From Calvatia gigantea (Eukaryota; Basidiomycota; Agaricomycetes; Agaricales; Lycoperdaceae), in assembly GCA_025093985.1 (NCBI GenBank), contig JACAAK010000017.1:372001-436000 (forward strand): 64,000 nt of DNA. Reading direction: 5' to 3'. Positions 17,079-28,830 of this stretch are shown here, piece after piece. Position 1 is the stretch's first letter. Each line of letters opens with the position of its first letter. A program made the translations under genes and the position numbers. The notes under the pieces are model-generated. The model was not told the origin of the DNA. It did not search any database and was given only the letters and a program-made list of their open reading frames with translations.

Positions 17079-20000
17079 TCAATTTTTGGGTAGGACACCT
17101 AATGCGGTCCTAAATTTCATGAAAGCTTCCTTGGGCAACACCTTCATAAAAATATCGGCTAACATGTCCTTTGTGGACACATATTTTAAATCAACTTCAT
17201 TGTTCTCAATACATTCACGGATGAAATGGTAACATATGTCAATATGCTTGGCACATGAGTATGCAACTGGGTTGTGAGCGAGGGCAATACAGCCTTGGTT
17301 GTCTGCATGAATTGTCATGGCTGTGACCTGTGGATAACCCAACTCTTCCAACAATGTTCACAACCACACTGCTTCCTTTACAGCACTGGCTGATGCAACA
17401 TACTCAGCTTCAACACTCGAGGTAGCTACTGTCAGCTACTTTTTTGATGACCATGTCACTACCCCTCCAGCAACATTGAACACAAAACCACTTGTCGAGT
17501 GACAATCATCACAATCTTGTGCCCAATCAGAATCTGTCCATCCAACAATGTCAACAGCATTTCTTCCACAATGCCCAAGTATCAAACTGTAGTCAATGGT
17601 GTCCTTGAGATAACAAAGAACACACTTTGCTGTTTCAAGGTGATGAATTCCTGGGTTTCCCCCAAATTTGGCAATTGAACTAACTGCATATTGGATATCT
17701 GGACGTGTTTGTGTGGCAAAAAGCAATGATCCAACAAGGGATAGGTAGTAGATGCCACTAGTATAATCGTTATATGCTTGAACTTTGTCACTTGTTTGAG
17801 GTGACTGTGCCACTGTCAACTTGTGTTTGATGATGATCAGGGTTAGAACTGGGTGTGCATCTTGCATGCCATACTTTGCGAGAATTTGGGCGATATATGC
17901 GGTCTGGTTCAAGTAGATCAAATGGTTTGCTTGGTCTTATGTTACTAATATTCCAAGTATGTATTTGAGCTCTCCAAGGTCAGTTACCTTGAAGTTTTCA
18001 CTGAGAGCCTCCTTGAAGTTGATGATCTTGAAGGATCCTGGACCTCCAATTGCCATATCATCAACATAAACGAGGACTAGGACCACTGGGTGCCCATCCT
18101 CCCACTTGACATATAGACAATCATTAGTGAAGATATGCTAAAATCCAAGTTTGACCAATACTTCATGGAGGTGTTTCTTCCACTGTCTCCCAGCTTGTTT
18201 CAACCCATACAATGCCTTTCGCAATCTCCAGTATCGACCACCCATTCTAAACTTCTCAACACCTTGTGGTACCTCCATATAAATTTCCTCATCAAGGTCA
18301 CCTTGAAGATATGCTCTGATGACATCAACTTGATGGATTTCATAGTCGAGGAAAGCAGCAATGGCTAGAAATATTTGTAACATTGAGAATTTTGCAACTG
18401 ATGAAAAGGTTTCTGCAAAATCTTCGCCAGGGATTTGAGAATAACCTTTTGCAACAATTCATGCCTTGTATTTGACATGATTTCCTTGGCCATCTAGCTT
18501 CTCTCGAAACATGATTCGGCTACCCACAGCTCTCTTTCCTTGTGGTAAGTCATCCACCCACTCAAACATGCCCATTCTCTTCAGCTGACCATACTCTTTT
18601 TCAATCACTTTCTCCCACTCGATGGCATGAGGTGACTCCAAAACCTCCTCATACATTTGTGGTTCATTTGCGACTCCAACAAAGGCTACATTAGCCTGCC
18701 CATATTTGATAGCTGACTCTTTGAAAGTAAAGAGCCCACACTCAACTGGTTTTTGGACATGACTTGATGGCTCCCTCTTTGGGAGATCTGCCCACTTACT
18801 AGGTTTTTTGATTGGTAGTGGTAGCTGTTTGATTTTAGTTGGTAGTGATAGAACTGGTTCCTCAGTAAGAGGAGTGTTAACCCCAGACTTCAGAGACTTT
18901 GGAGAAATGGTATCATCCCTAGCCAAAGTCTCATCAATGAGACTGTCTACTTGCTGGGAGGGTACCTGTGGATGGTTGATTTCAACTACTGCCAAATCAC
19001 TGGGTACATTGTCCTCCAGAAAACAAACATCTCGTGAGGCTATCAACCTCCTATTTTCCAAATCTTCAAGTTGGTAATCTTTTGTTTCATTAGTCCACCA
19101 ACCTAACATCCTCACCATAACAGCTCTGGACTCTAGCTTCCCTTTGTGTACTGGCTTTGGAACATGAGCCCACCCTAATGAGCCAAAAACTCGCAAGTGC
19201 AATACATCAGGCTTCCTCCTGGTCCAGGCTTCATAGGGTACCATACCCTTCAATCCCAAGGTAAGTGTGAGACTTTGAATATGCACAGCGTACATAAAAG
19301 CCTCTCCCCAATACCTTAGATCAATGCCTGCTGAGTACAATATGCACCAGACCATTTCGAAGAATACTGCGATTGCCCTCTCAGCAATCCCATTTTGCTC
19401 TGGAAGGTAAGGGTTTGTTGTCTTGTGGATGATTCCATTGTGACAACAGAATGAGTCCACAGCTTTATTCACAAACTCAGAACCATTATTGGTGCATAAA
19501 CATTGAACTTTGACTCCTGACTGACATTCCATCATGGCTAGGACATTCCAAACCACAGAACCAACTTCATCCTTACACTTCAACAATCTCCCAATAAAGT
19601 AACGGTAGCTAACATCAACAATGATGAGTGTGTAGGTATATCCATCCCAGCTTGGAACTGATATTGGACCAGTTAAGTCTATTACCACCAATTCAAGCTT
19701 TGAATACTTTGACAAACTAACTTCTGGCATAGGTAGGTGATAAGACTTCCCATGAGCACAACCACTACAGACATGGTCAAACTCAGTAGGTTGACCAATT
19801 TCAAGCCCCTTGACAAGTTCCTGATGTTTCATAGTGTCGATCATTGAAGGACTCAAATGTCCCATCCACCTGTGCCACAATTGCATTGTTTCCCCTTTAG
19901 CCAGAAAAGCAGCTTGCTCAGAATTATAGGCACATTGAATAAAATACAAAGTCCCAGTTTCTCCTGCAAGAGTAGCATGGAACATTGGTTCCCCTTTGTG

Positions 20001-21263
20001 TATGATCACCAATCCACCTTTATTGCTTCAAATAATTGCTCCTTTTCATTGTAGAGCACCAAGACTGATCAGATTTGCTCTGAGATGGGGAACATGAAGT
20101 ACATCATGCAAGGTGACAGTGGTTACACCATTTGAGAGTTTCACTCGAAACTTGACTGAGCCTTGACCAACAACCAAAATCCAATTTTGGCCACCTATAG
20201 TCACAAATCCCTTGTCAGAAGGAATATAGGAGTTGAAGCACTCACATTGAGTGAACATGTGAGATGTTGCTCTGCAATTGAGCAACAATTCAAGTCCCAG
20301 AGCTCCACCCCCTACTGCCATCAGCATTCAACCAACTTCCCTATTGACCACCATTGATGAATCCTCAACAGCTATATTTGCTGACTTTCCTTCAGATTTC
20401 TCCTTTTTCAGTGCACTTGGACAGTTAGACTTCCAATGCCCCTTTTGGTGACAGTTGAAACACTCATTCTTTGGCTTTGGCTTTCGTTTGCCTTTCTTTG
20501 ACTTCTTGCCACCTTTACCACCACCACTCCCACTCAAAGAGCCACCTGATTTCGAGTGTAAGGCCAACTGCTCAGCTTTAACTTTCTCCAAAACCTCCTC
20601 AGCCTGCTTATCATATAGCAAACATTCATGCACAGTGATTAGCTCGGCTGTGACCATCTCCAAGGTAAGGTTCTTCCCTTTGTCAAGAAGGTTCTGCTTG
20701 ACAATATCCCAGACATTCATATGTGGAAGGGAAAGAAGGATGGCATGGATAATCTGTGTCTCATCCAACCTCTCTCCAGCCTCAACAATTTGTCAGTGAA
20801 TTTGAAGGAAATAACCAAGGTGATTAGACATAGGTGTTTTCTCATCCCATTTCTTCGAGTAGATGTCTTGGAAGAGATAATGGACTGTTATCCCTTAATA
20901 TTGTGTAACATGAATAGATCATAGTAAATCCCACATCTCTTGTGAAGTCGAAGCACTTGCAATATGCTCACATTGAGAGAAATCAACTGCACCTCTAATC
21001 AAGTCCATTGCAGCACCATCAGATCACAGCCAATATTGATGATCCTCTTGATCCTGTTTCCACTCCTTAAACTCAGCTGTACTTTGTCCAAAAGAATTCC
21101 CTTGATTATCAACAGGGGCCTTAATTGATGGCTTTGGAGGGCAAGGTTCCTCTCCCTCAACAAACAGCCAAAGATAATGGGCTTGTAAGGCAGCCTTCAT
21201 ATTATCTGCCCAGGAATTATAATTAATCCCTGTGAGCTTTGGAAAGTGAAGTGTCTCAGACAT
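17079..21263 (-). pseudogene. Copia-2 gag-pol polyprotein with about a dozen stops
   Basis: Gag starts at 21263 with MSETLHFPKLTGINYNSWAD, and has a zinc knuckle CFNCHQKGHWKSNC (about 20460). The protease site reads LLLNCRATSHM (about 20270), with Arg where Gly is usual. GAG-pre-integrase is LWHRWMGHLSPSM. The integrase core (VVIDLTGPISVPSWDGY, CTNNGSEFVN, PYLPEQNGIAERAI) lies in the 517-codon stretch at 18459-20012. RT has the intact motif LVLVYVDDMAIGGPG (about 18070), and RNase H ends GVLPKN at 17079. Gag is cut by stops between 20768 and 21023, pol at about 20013-20045, 18458 and 17940. Two of these stops sit where related elements have CGA Arg codons (VKYKA-stop-IVAK and LVT-stop-DQANH). 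Confidence 0.9.
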
Positions 21264-21288
21264 CGACTCGCTGTCAGGGCCCATAACC

Positions 21289-21619
21289 TGATGCAACATA
21301 TTTTTGTAGTTGCATAGTATAGGTGACAATGATGTTCATAGACTTTTACAGTGGGCTAAAGTCCACAGAAAGAGAATGAATTAGAGAGAAAACTAGCTAC
21401 AGATACAGGTGGTATGAACCTGAGGTCCATGGAAAGAGAATGGACCCCACAGATACAGGAGACTATGTATAAGTGAAAAGACCTAATGTACACTTATTTA
21501 CGAGGCAATTTAAACTGACTATTTATGACAAATACACTGAAACAATGGAAGAACAAAAATAGAAACCTGAAATATGTTGACGACATCAGCACATGACGCC
21601 AAGCTACTAATTTTTGACA
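21289..21619 (-). repeat. Copia-2 5' LTR
   Basis: 331 bases, the partner of 16731-17060. It ends TTTTTGACA at 21619, next to the TSD TCTCC and Copia-1 gag. Confidence 0.92.
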
Positions 21620-21981
21620 TCTCCCCAACAGCATGCTGAAGCACTCTGCTTGCAATGCTCATATTCTCTGGTCCCAGTTGGCCAGCTCCTATGGCTTACT
21701 TGGGCCAGCACAGGTCTACAATGAATTCATTTGTGCAATTATATTTGAAATTCTGCTCAGTGGTGATCCCTTGCTTAAGATAAGTGAGCTCCAGCAGATC
21801 TTCAGGCAGCTTGATGCCATGGATAGTGGCATTGCCCCAGAGATCAAAACCATGATCCTTCTTCACTTCCTCCACCCATCTTTGAGCCATATAGCTCAGA
21901 TGCTCCTCACTTCAAACACATTGCTTCATGAGCTGACATGGGACAAGGCCTGAAGTAGCATTATCACTGCTTATGCATCGA

Positions 21982-22269
21982 TGTTACAACCTTAGTCTGA
22001 GTAAACCTCAGGTTGCAACTTAGGCTAAGACTTGAGGGCGAGTAAGGGGGGAGGAACAAGAAGTGGTTAAGCATACCAAATACAGGAGTATGTATATACA
22101 CTTAAATACAGCAGGCATCCGGTTGAACAGATGGAGGTAGCTACATGAAATAAAGTTACTGTAAGTCAATACTTGGAGATCGCTGGGCTAGAATAGATAA
22201 AACAGGTACAGGGTGGGGTAGAATGCAGACAAGTACGGAGTGGATATAAATAGATGAAAGTTCACAACA
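21982..22269 (-). repeat. Ty3-1b 3' LTR
   Basis: 288 bases, beginning TGTTACAACC and ending TTCACAACA on the plus strand. The polypurine tract (six C on the plus strand) lies at 22273-22278. Confidence 0.94.
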
Positions 22270-22287
22270 ATACCCCCCAATTAGGCT

Positions 22288-23276
22288 TCATGCCTCAGGA
22301 AGCTTGTCAAAGTCTCCATTTACTACCACGGTGGCAAGTGCTTTCTTAGTGGCAGTGATGAGGAACTTTCCTTTGTTGGATCGCACTAAGAAGACAGGTG
22401 AGTGGCTTCATCTGTCTTGTCAGATAGGGACTGGGACACTGTTGTATGGGAAGTTGGTGGTGGTGAAGCTGTCCCAGTAGTTCTTGACTATCAAGTTCCA
22501 ATAGTGTTGGTCCTTTTCTTGTCCTGGTAGCACAGTGTGGAACCTTGCAGGTGGAAGAAAAACAATATGAGCTGTGGTGGTGTGATTGTCTTTATGAAGC
22601 AATGGAGGGTGTTGACTTCCTCTTTCATAGAGACCGTAGTTTCTTTGTCCATGGGGATATCGGCATAGGTTGGTGGTGTGGGGTTAATGGTGTCATGCAA
22701 TTCGGAGAGGGTGATATGAATTCTGTCAACCAGGGTGTTGATGTTGGGGTCCTTGTTTGACTTGTCTCTCCCAAGTAACTTTATAGCTATATTGGTGAGC
22801 TCTAGGAATATATTGGCGATGTTGAGGTGGTTAAAGACCTCAAGGCCCAGATCAATTCAGCTCTGGAGTCCTTGGACATGATCTTGTTCATTAGGGGTGA
22901 GGGTGGACTGGTCTAGTACTCAGAAGATAGCGGGAATATGCTGGTTGGTGGAGAAGGAAGCATTGGTAAATCCGGTATACATGTCGGCAAAGGTGATATA
23001 GGCAATGGCGAGGGTAATGTGTCGGTTCACCACTAGTCATTTGTTCTGGGTGGTGATGTTTTCGATCTCACTGTAGGTTGCCTTGTCAATGTCCTTGAGT
23101 AGAGCTTCAAGGAGGCCTTGTGCTGGGAATGGTATTTTAGCAAGGTTGAAATGGGTCCCTTGGGGAGCTGGTGCTCTGCTACTGCCTGGTTCTGGGAATG
23201 GCAGGAATGAGATTCTGGTGGGAGTGGGGTGAACGAGGAAGTCAATAGTGATGCGGTTGGATTGGGAGGCAGGCAT
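22288..23276 (-). pseudogene. Ty3-1b third ORF (function unknown)
   Basis: This ORF lies between pol and the polypurine tract, on the pol strand. It starts MPASQSNRITIDFLVHPTPT at 23276, only a few bases after the pol stop, and ends ...ELPEA just before the tract. Conserved blocks shared with the other three copies are ITTQNKR, ITFADMY, QHIPAIF, IFLEL, PMDKETTVSMKEEV, PPQL, VLPGQEKDQHYWN and the C-terminal DELPEA. A one-base slip near 22560 (a run of A) and several stops break it. No transmembrane or enzymatic motif was recognised. Confidence 0.75.
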
Positions 23277-23983
23277 GTTTGTTTAGTTTCTTTGTTGGGG
23301 TTGCTTGTTTGATGCTTTTTTGTGTTTTCTGCCCCCTCTTTTATGGGTATCCTCTGGATGCCTTTTTAGGTAGTCTCATATGGCATCCTTCACGTTTTCC
23401 AAATTGGACTCCACTGTCCATGTATCTTCTTCATTGCTATATCCCTTCCAGTGGACCAGAAATTGATATCCCCTTCCCTGTTTCCTTTGTCCACGGATTT
23501 CTTCTACCTTATATTCTTCTTTGTTGTTTATGATCACAGGGGCAGGCGCCAGTGGCTGTTTTTGACTTGGAAACTCAGCCTGATGTGCTGGCATCAGGAG
23601 TTGTTCATTAAACACATTATGGATAGCCCATCCATCTGGCAATATTAGCCAATATGCCGCTTCTCCTATCTTTTCCTTAATAAGGAAAGGGCCATACTGT
23701 TTTTGGCCTAGCTTCTTTGATGCTTGATTGGTATGGATGTTCATGCTCTCTAGCCACACTGCATCGCCTATTTGGTATGTTTGGGTGTAGGTCTTGTTAC
23801 AGTCATATTGCTGTTTCATTTTTTCTTGGTATGTCCATAGTGCTGATAAGGTGTCATCTCAGGCAGTCTGAAGTTCCTTTAGGAAGTCCGTGGCTGCCAG
23901 ATTATTTGTTGGTAGTTCATTTTTTCCTTTCCATGGGTTTCTTCCGTAGTTTAGAAAGAACGGTATTGCTTGTGTTCCTCCAT

Positions 23984-24290
23984 TGTTACGACCTTAGTCT
24001 AAGTAAACCTCAGGTTGCAACTTAGGCTAAGACTTGAGGGTGAGTAAGGGGAGAGGAACTAGGTGGTTAAGCATACCAAATACAGGAGCATGTATGTATG
24101 CTTAAATACAGGAGGACCATCCAGTTGAATGGATGGAGATAACTATGTGAAACATCTGATGTCTATGGTGTAGTAGTTATGAGTCAGAGCTTGGGGATCG
24201 CACAGGCAGGAATAGATGAAACAGGTACACAGGAGATAGGAATGTAGACGAATATAGAGAGTGCAATATGACTGGTGAAAATTCACAACA
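23984..24290 (-). repeat. Ty3-1c 3' LTR
   Basis: 307 bases, beginning TGTTACGACC and ending TTCACAACA on the plus strand. The polypurine tract is at 24294-24299. Confidence 0.95.
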
Positions 24291-24308
24291 ATACCCCCCA
24301 ATTAGGCT

Positions 24309-25298
24309 TCATGCCTCAGGAAGCTCATCGAAGTCTCCGTTTATGACTGCGGCGGCGAGTGCTTTTTTAGTGGCGGTGATGAGAAACTTTCCTTTGTTGG
24401 AGCGTGCTAAGAAGACGGGTGAGTGGCTTCGCCCATCTTGTCGGATAGGGACTGGGACACCGTTGTATGGGAAATCGGTGGTAGTGGAGCTGTTCCAGTA
24501 GTTCTTGACTATCGAGTTCCAATAATGTTGGTCCTTTTCTTGTCCTGGCAACACAGTGCGGAATCTTGTGGGCAGGAGAAAAACCGATACAAGTTGTGGT
24601 GGTGTGATGGTTTTAATGAAGCAATAGAGGGCATTGACTTCTTCTTTCATTGAAACTGTGGTTTCCTTGTCCATAGGGGTATTGGTGTGGGTCAGTGGTG
24701 TGGGGTTGACGGTATCATGTAGTTCAGACAGGGTGATGTGGATTCTATCGACCAAGGTATTGATGTCGGGGTCTTCATTTGACTTGTCTCTTCCGAGTAA
24801 CTTCATGGCTATGTTGGCGAGCTCTAGAAATATGTTGGCGATGTCTAGGTGGTTGAAGACCTCAAGGCCCAAATCGATTCAGCTTTGGAGTCCTTGGACG
24901 CGATCTTTTTCGTTAGGGGTGAGGGAGGACTGGTCTAGTGCCTAAAAGATGGCGGGGATATGCTGGTTGGTGGAGGAGAAGGCATTGGTGAATCTGGCAT
25001 ACATATCAGCAAAGGTGATACATGCGGTGGCGAGGGTAATGTGTCGGTTCACTACCAATCGTTTGTTCTGGGTGGTAATGTTTTCAATCTCACTGTTGGT
25101 CGCCTTGTCAACATCTTTGAGCAAGGCTTCAAGGAGTCCTTGTGCAGGGGATGGTGTTTTAGCGAGATTGAAACGAGTTCCCTGGGGGGCAGGTGCTCAG
25201 CTGTTACCCGACTTGGGGAATGGAAGAGAGGAGATTCTGGTGGGAGTGGGATGGACAAGGGAGTCAATAGCGATGTGGTTAGATTGGGAGGCAGGCAT
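24309..25298 (-). pseudogene. Ty3-1c third ORF, about 330 codons (function unknown)
   Basis: The longest readable copy of the accessory ORF, 990 bases from MPASQS (25298) to ...DFDELPEA and stop (24309), in one frame. It has three internal stops, in the N-terminal half. The start codon lies 7 bases after the pol stop, so it may be read by reinitiation or from its own transcript. The second half is well preserved: GLEVFNHLDIANIFLEL, PMDKETTVSMKEEVNALY, RTVLPGQEKDQHYWNSIV, HSPVFLARSNKGKFLITATK. It does not look like an envelope protein (no signal peptide or anchor). Gag-like or integration-accessory roles are only guesses. Confidence 0.8.
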
Positions 25299-25305
25299 GT
25301 TTGTT

Positions 25306-28300
25306 TTAGTTCTTTTGTCTGGGTGGCTTGTTTGCTGCTTTTTTGTGTTTTCTGCCCCCTCTTTTATGGGTATCCTCCGGATGCCTTTTCAGGTAGTCTC
25401 TTATGGCATCTTTAGCGTTTCCCAGGTTGGACTCCGCTGTCCACGTATCTTCTTCATTGCTGTATCCCTTCCAGTGGACCAGGAATTGATAGCCCCTTCC
25501 TCATTTTCGTCGTCCATGGATCTCATCGACTTCGTATTCTTCTTCATTGTTGATGATCACTGGGTCGGGCGCTGATGGCTGTTTTTGGCTCAGGAACTCC
25601 ACCTGGTGTACTGGTGTCAGGAGCTGTTTGTTGAATACATCATGGATGGCCCATCCATCCGGCAGTTTCAGTTGATATGCTGCTTCTCCTATCTTTTCCT
25701 TAATAAGGAAAGGTCTATACTGTTTTTGGCCTAGCTTCTTTGATGATTGATTGGTATGGATATTGGTGCTTTCTAACCATACTTTATCTCCTGTTTGGTA
25801 AATGTTGGTGTGGATTCTGCTGTGGTCATGTTGCTGTTTCATCTTTTCTTGATATGTCCGTAGTGCTGATGAGGCATTGTCTCGGGTGCGTTGTAGTTGT
25901 TCCAGGAATGCTGTGGTGACAGAGTTGTTTGTTGTTGGCTCGTTTTTGCCTTTCCATGGATTTCTTCCATAATTTAGGAAAAATGGTGTTTCCTGTGTTC
26001 CTCCGTGTCGTTTGTCATTGTACTGAAATTCTGCAATGGGGAGCCATTCCGCCCAGTCATCCTGGTCATAGTTGCAGTACAGACGGATATAGGTTTCTAC
26101 TTCTCTGTTGATGTGCTCGGTTTGACTATCTGTTTGCAGGTGGTATGCTGTTGATAGATTTTGTTCGATGCCAAGCCCTTTGAACAGCTCCTTGGTGAAT
26201 TCTGATGCGAATTGAGGTCCTCAGTCACTAAGCACTTTCCTCAGCAGTCCATGTAGCTTCCATATTTCGTCCCAGTATATCTTTGCAATGTCTTTAGATG
26301 ATGCATCTATGGTTATCGCTGAGAGCCGTATCATTTTTGTGAAGCGATCCACAATGACTAGTATTGCGTCTTTTCCTTTAGACTCTGGCAGTGGTCCGAT
26401 CATGTCAATACTAATTTCTTCCCAGGGCCCATTTGGTATTGGAAGGGGATGTAGTGGCAATTTAAGCGGCATTGTTCTAGATTTGGCCTTTTGACAGGCT
26501 TGACACCCCCGGATATACTTCTTGATGTCTTTTCATATTGATGGCCACCAGTAGTCTCAGCTGATTAATTCCGTCATCCTGTGTTGTCCTGGGTGTCCTG
26601 CATCTGGGGTGTCATGGTACTGTATTAGGACTTCCTCTTGTAGTTTCTGATCGGGTGGAACATATGCGCTATTCTGCTTGTAAATTATTCTGCTGTCCTC
26701 AGTGAGCTAGGACCCTTGCTTCTTCAGCTCAGTTAGGACCACTGTTTCCCACTGGGTCTGGTTTCAAATTCGCTCTAGGAAGTTAGGTTCAATGAATAGT
26801 TCCACTCTTAGGAGTACTGTGCTGTCTGTGCCCTTCGTCTGTAGCTAGCTTTCTCAAATCATGGTGACTAGTTTGTCTTCTTGTTCTTCTGGCATTTGGT
26901 GGATGCAGGACAGAAGGTCTGCTTTCGTGTTTGTTTTCCCCAGTACATGTCATAGCGTGAAGTCGTAGTCTTGTAGTCGTAAATACCACTGTGCTTGTCA
27001 TCCGTTTAATTTTTGTGGTTCTCAGTAATACTTCAGGTTCTCATGGTCCATCCAGATTTCAAATTGTTCTTTGGCATCCAGGAGGTAATGTCTCCATTCC
27101 TTTAGGGCATGGACAATGGCCAGCAGTTCCTTGTCGTATATTTCATAGTTCCGTTCTGCCAGTGACAGGGTTCATGATGTGAAGGCGATGGGATGCCATT
27201 TTTCTTCTTGTAATTGTGAGAGTACTCCTCCTAGTGCGTAATCTGATGCATTGACCTCTATTCTGAATTGGCTGTGCCTTTGTGGTAGTGTCAGGACCGG
27301 TTCCTCGGTAATGCATTTCTTGAGCTGATTGAACGAATCCAGGTGCACTTGTGTCCATTCCCATGTGGCTGCTCCTTTGAGCTTGTTTAGAGGTCCTGCA
27401 ATCGTGCTAAAGTTTTTGATGAAGCGTCGATAATAGTTTGTGAATCCCAAGAACCTCTCTACTCCCTTGGTGTTTTTGGGTTCGGGCCATTCTCATACCA
27501 ATTTTACTTTGTCTTCTTCCATTTCAATTCGTCCGTGTCCTACTTTAACTCCTAGCATGGGGATTTCTTCTGCATCAAAAATGCACTTGGTCCGTTTGAA
27601 ACACAGATTATACTGGGCTGCTCGTTCCAGGAATCGTACTGTCCATTCCTTTAGTTGCTCCTTGGTGTCCCCCGGGATGGCAAAGTCGTCCATGTAGTTT
27701 ACAATGTCTCCATTTTGTAAGAGGTCGCGGAAGATGCTTGTCATCATTCTGGAGAACGTTCCCAGTGAGTTGCTTAGACCAAAGTACATGACTGTAGGTT
27801 CAAAGAGCCCTTCATTGGTGAGGAAGGCCGCCTTCCATTCATCTCCCTCTTTGATCCTGACATTGTTGTATCCCCAGATGATGTCCAGTTTGTTGAAGTA
27901 TTTGGCTTTTCCAAGTTTGTCAATTACTTTGCCAATTCTTGGCAGCAGAGTTTTATCTTTGACGACCACGTTGTTCAGACATCTATAGTCCTGGATCAGC
28001 CTTTTTGACCCGTCTTTCTTCGGGATGAAGAATGTTGGTGCTGCATAAGGGGATTTCGACGGTCGTATTCGTCCTGATTCTAGGTTTTCCTTGATGAATG
28101 ACTTGAGTTCGTCCTGTTCTTTAACCATTATGTTATATGTTCCTGCACTGATTTCCTTTGGGGCATCTTCCATTAGGATTATCTCGTGATCCCATTCAGT
28201 TCGTTCCGGGAGCTTATCAAACATCGTTTTGTTGAATAGGTGCATGAATGGTTGTATGTAGTCTGGCAGGTCTTCTGGTTTAGTCGGGTCTGGTTCGTCT

Positions 28301-28830
28301 TCTTCTTCCCATAGGTCTTCTGTGGCCGTTATACTTCACAGTTTTTTGGTGATAGTGATGTTCCAGTGGGGAAATTGGCAATCTGGTGGACACTGGGTGA
28401 ACTTGATTTCTCCATTGTTCCAGTCTACCTCTGGGTTGTGTTTGACCAGCCAATCATGTCCCAGAAAGATTTCTGCTCTGTCTTGTAGTTGTACAACAGA
28501 GGCCTCAATCTGTTCTTTATGTCCCTGGATGTCGATATTGATTGTTGTGGTTTCTGTTACTTTTCCACCTTGGTTGGGTGTTCCATCCACATTTAATACC
28601 ATGATTTGTCATTCCAATTTCCAGGTAGGGAGTCCTTCTTCATCTACTAGTCTTTTGCTGATGCTGCTGGTTGTGCACCCTGAGTCTACGATGGTGTTGA
28701 CCATTATCTCCTTTTCTGCCGTTTGTATTTTTCCTTTTAGATTTAGTTCATGCTTTCTTCTCTGGGGAATCGTGTAGAATTTGTCTGATATCCTAGATAC
28801 AAGTTTTTTGACTCTCGAGGTAGCGCCTAC
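25306..28830 (-). pseudogene. Ty3-1c pol (protease-RT-RNase H-integrase-chromodomain)
   Basis: One uninterrupted frame of 3,525 bases (1,175 codons) with stops. Protease: VNTIVDSGCTTSSISKRLV (about 28690) and LGHDWLVKHNPEVDWNNGE. RT: KSPYAAPTFFIPKKDGSKRL, YFNKLDIIWGYNNVRI, VNYMDDFAIPGDT (catalytic YMDD intact, about 27690). RNase H: EVNASDYALGGVLSQ and [19 protein letters not shown]. Integrase: HPGQHRMTELIS, GCQACQKAKSR, then ISIDMIGPLPESKGKDAILV and the core. Chromodomain at the C-terminus: YQFLVHWKGYSNEEDTWTAE. The chromodomain places it with chromoviruses, which target silent chromatin. Several stops sit where Arg (CGA) or Trp is expected. Confidence 0.93.

Larger units (their letters stand above)
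16731..21619 (-). mobile_element. Copia-2, Ty1/Copia element in Copia-1 gag
   Basis: The LTRs are 330 and 331 bases (16731-17060 and 21289-21619), with TSD TCTCC at 16726-16730 and 21620-21624. On the minus strand they begin TGTCAAAAATTAGTAGC. The primer-binding site (21274-21288, minus) abuts the 5' LTR and confirms the boundary. Total length is 4.9 kb. It lies in Copia-1 gag, opposite in orientation. Confidence 0.93.

Noticed and set aside
21633..21953. The 106-codon plus-strand ORF as a separate host gene
   Set aside because: It continues Copia-1 gag across the Copia-2 insertion with the TSD removed and reads on after Ty3-1b is removed.
28827..28829. Gag TAG of Ty3-1c as a decay stop
   Set aside because: The same TAG with the same flanks is present in all four copies, so it is the genuine end of gag.
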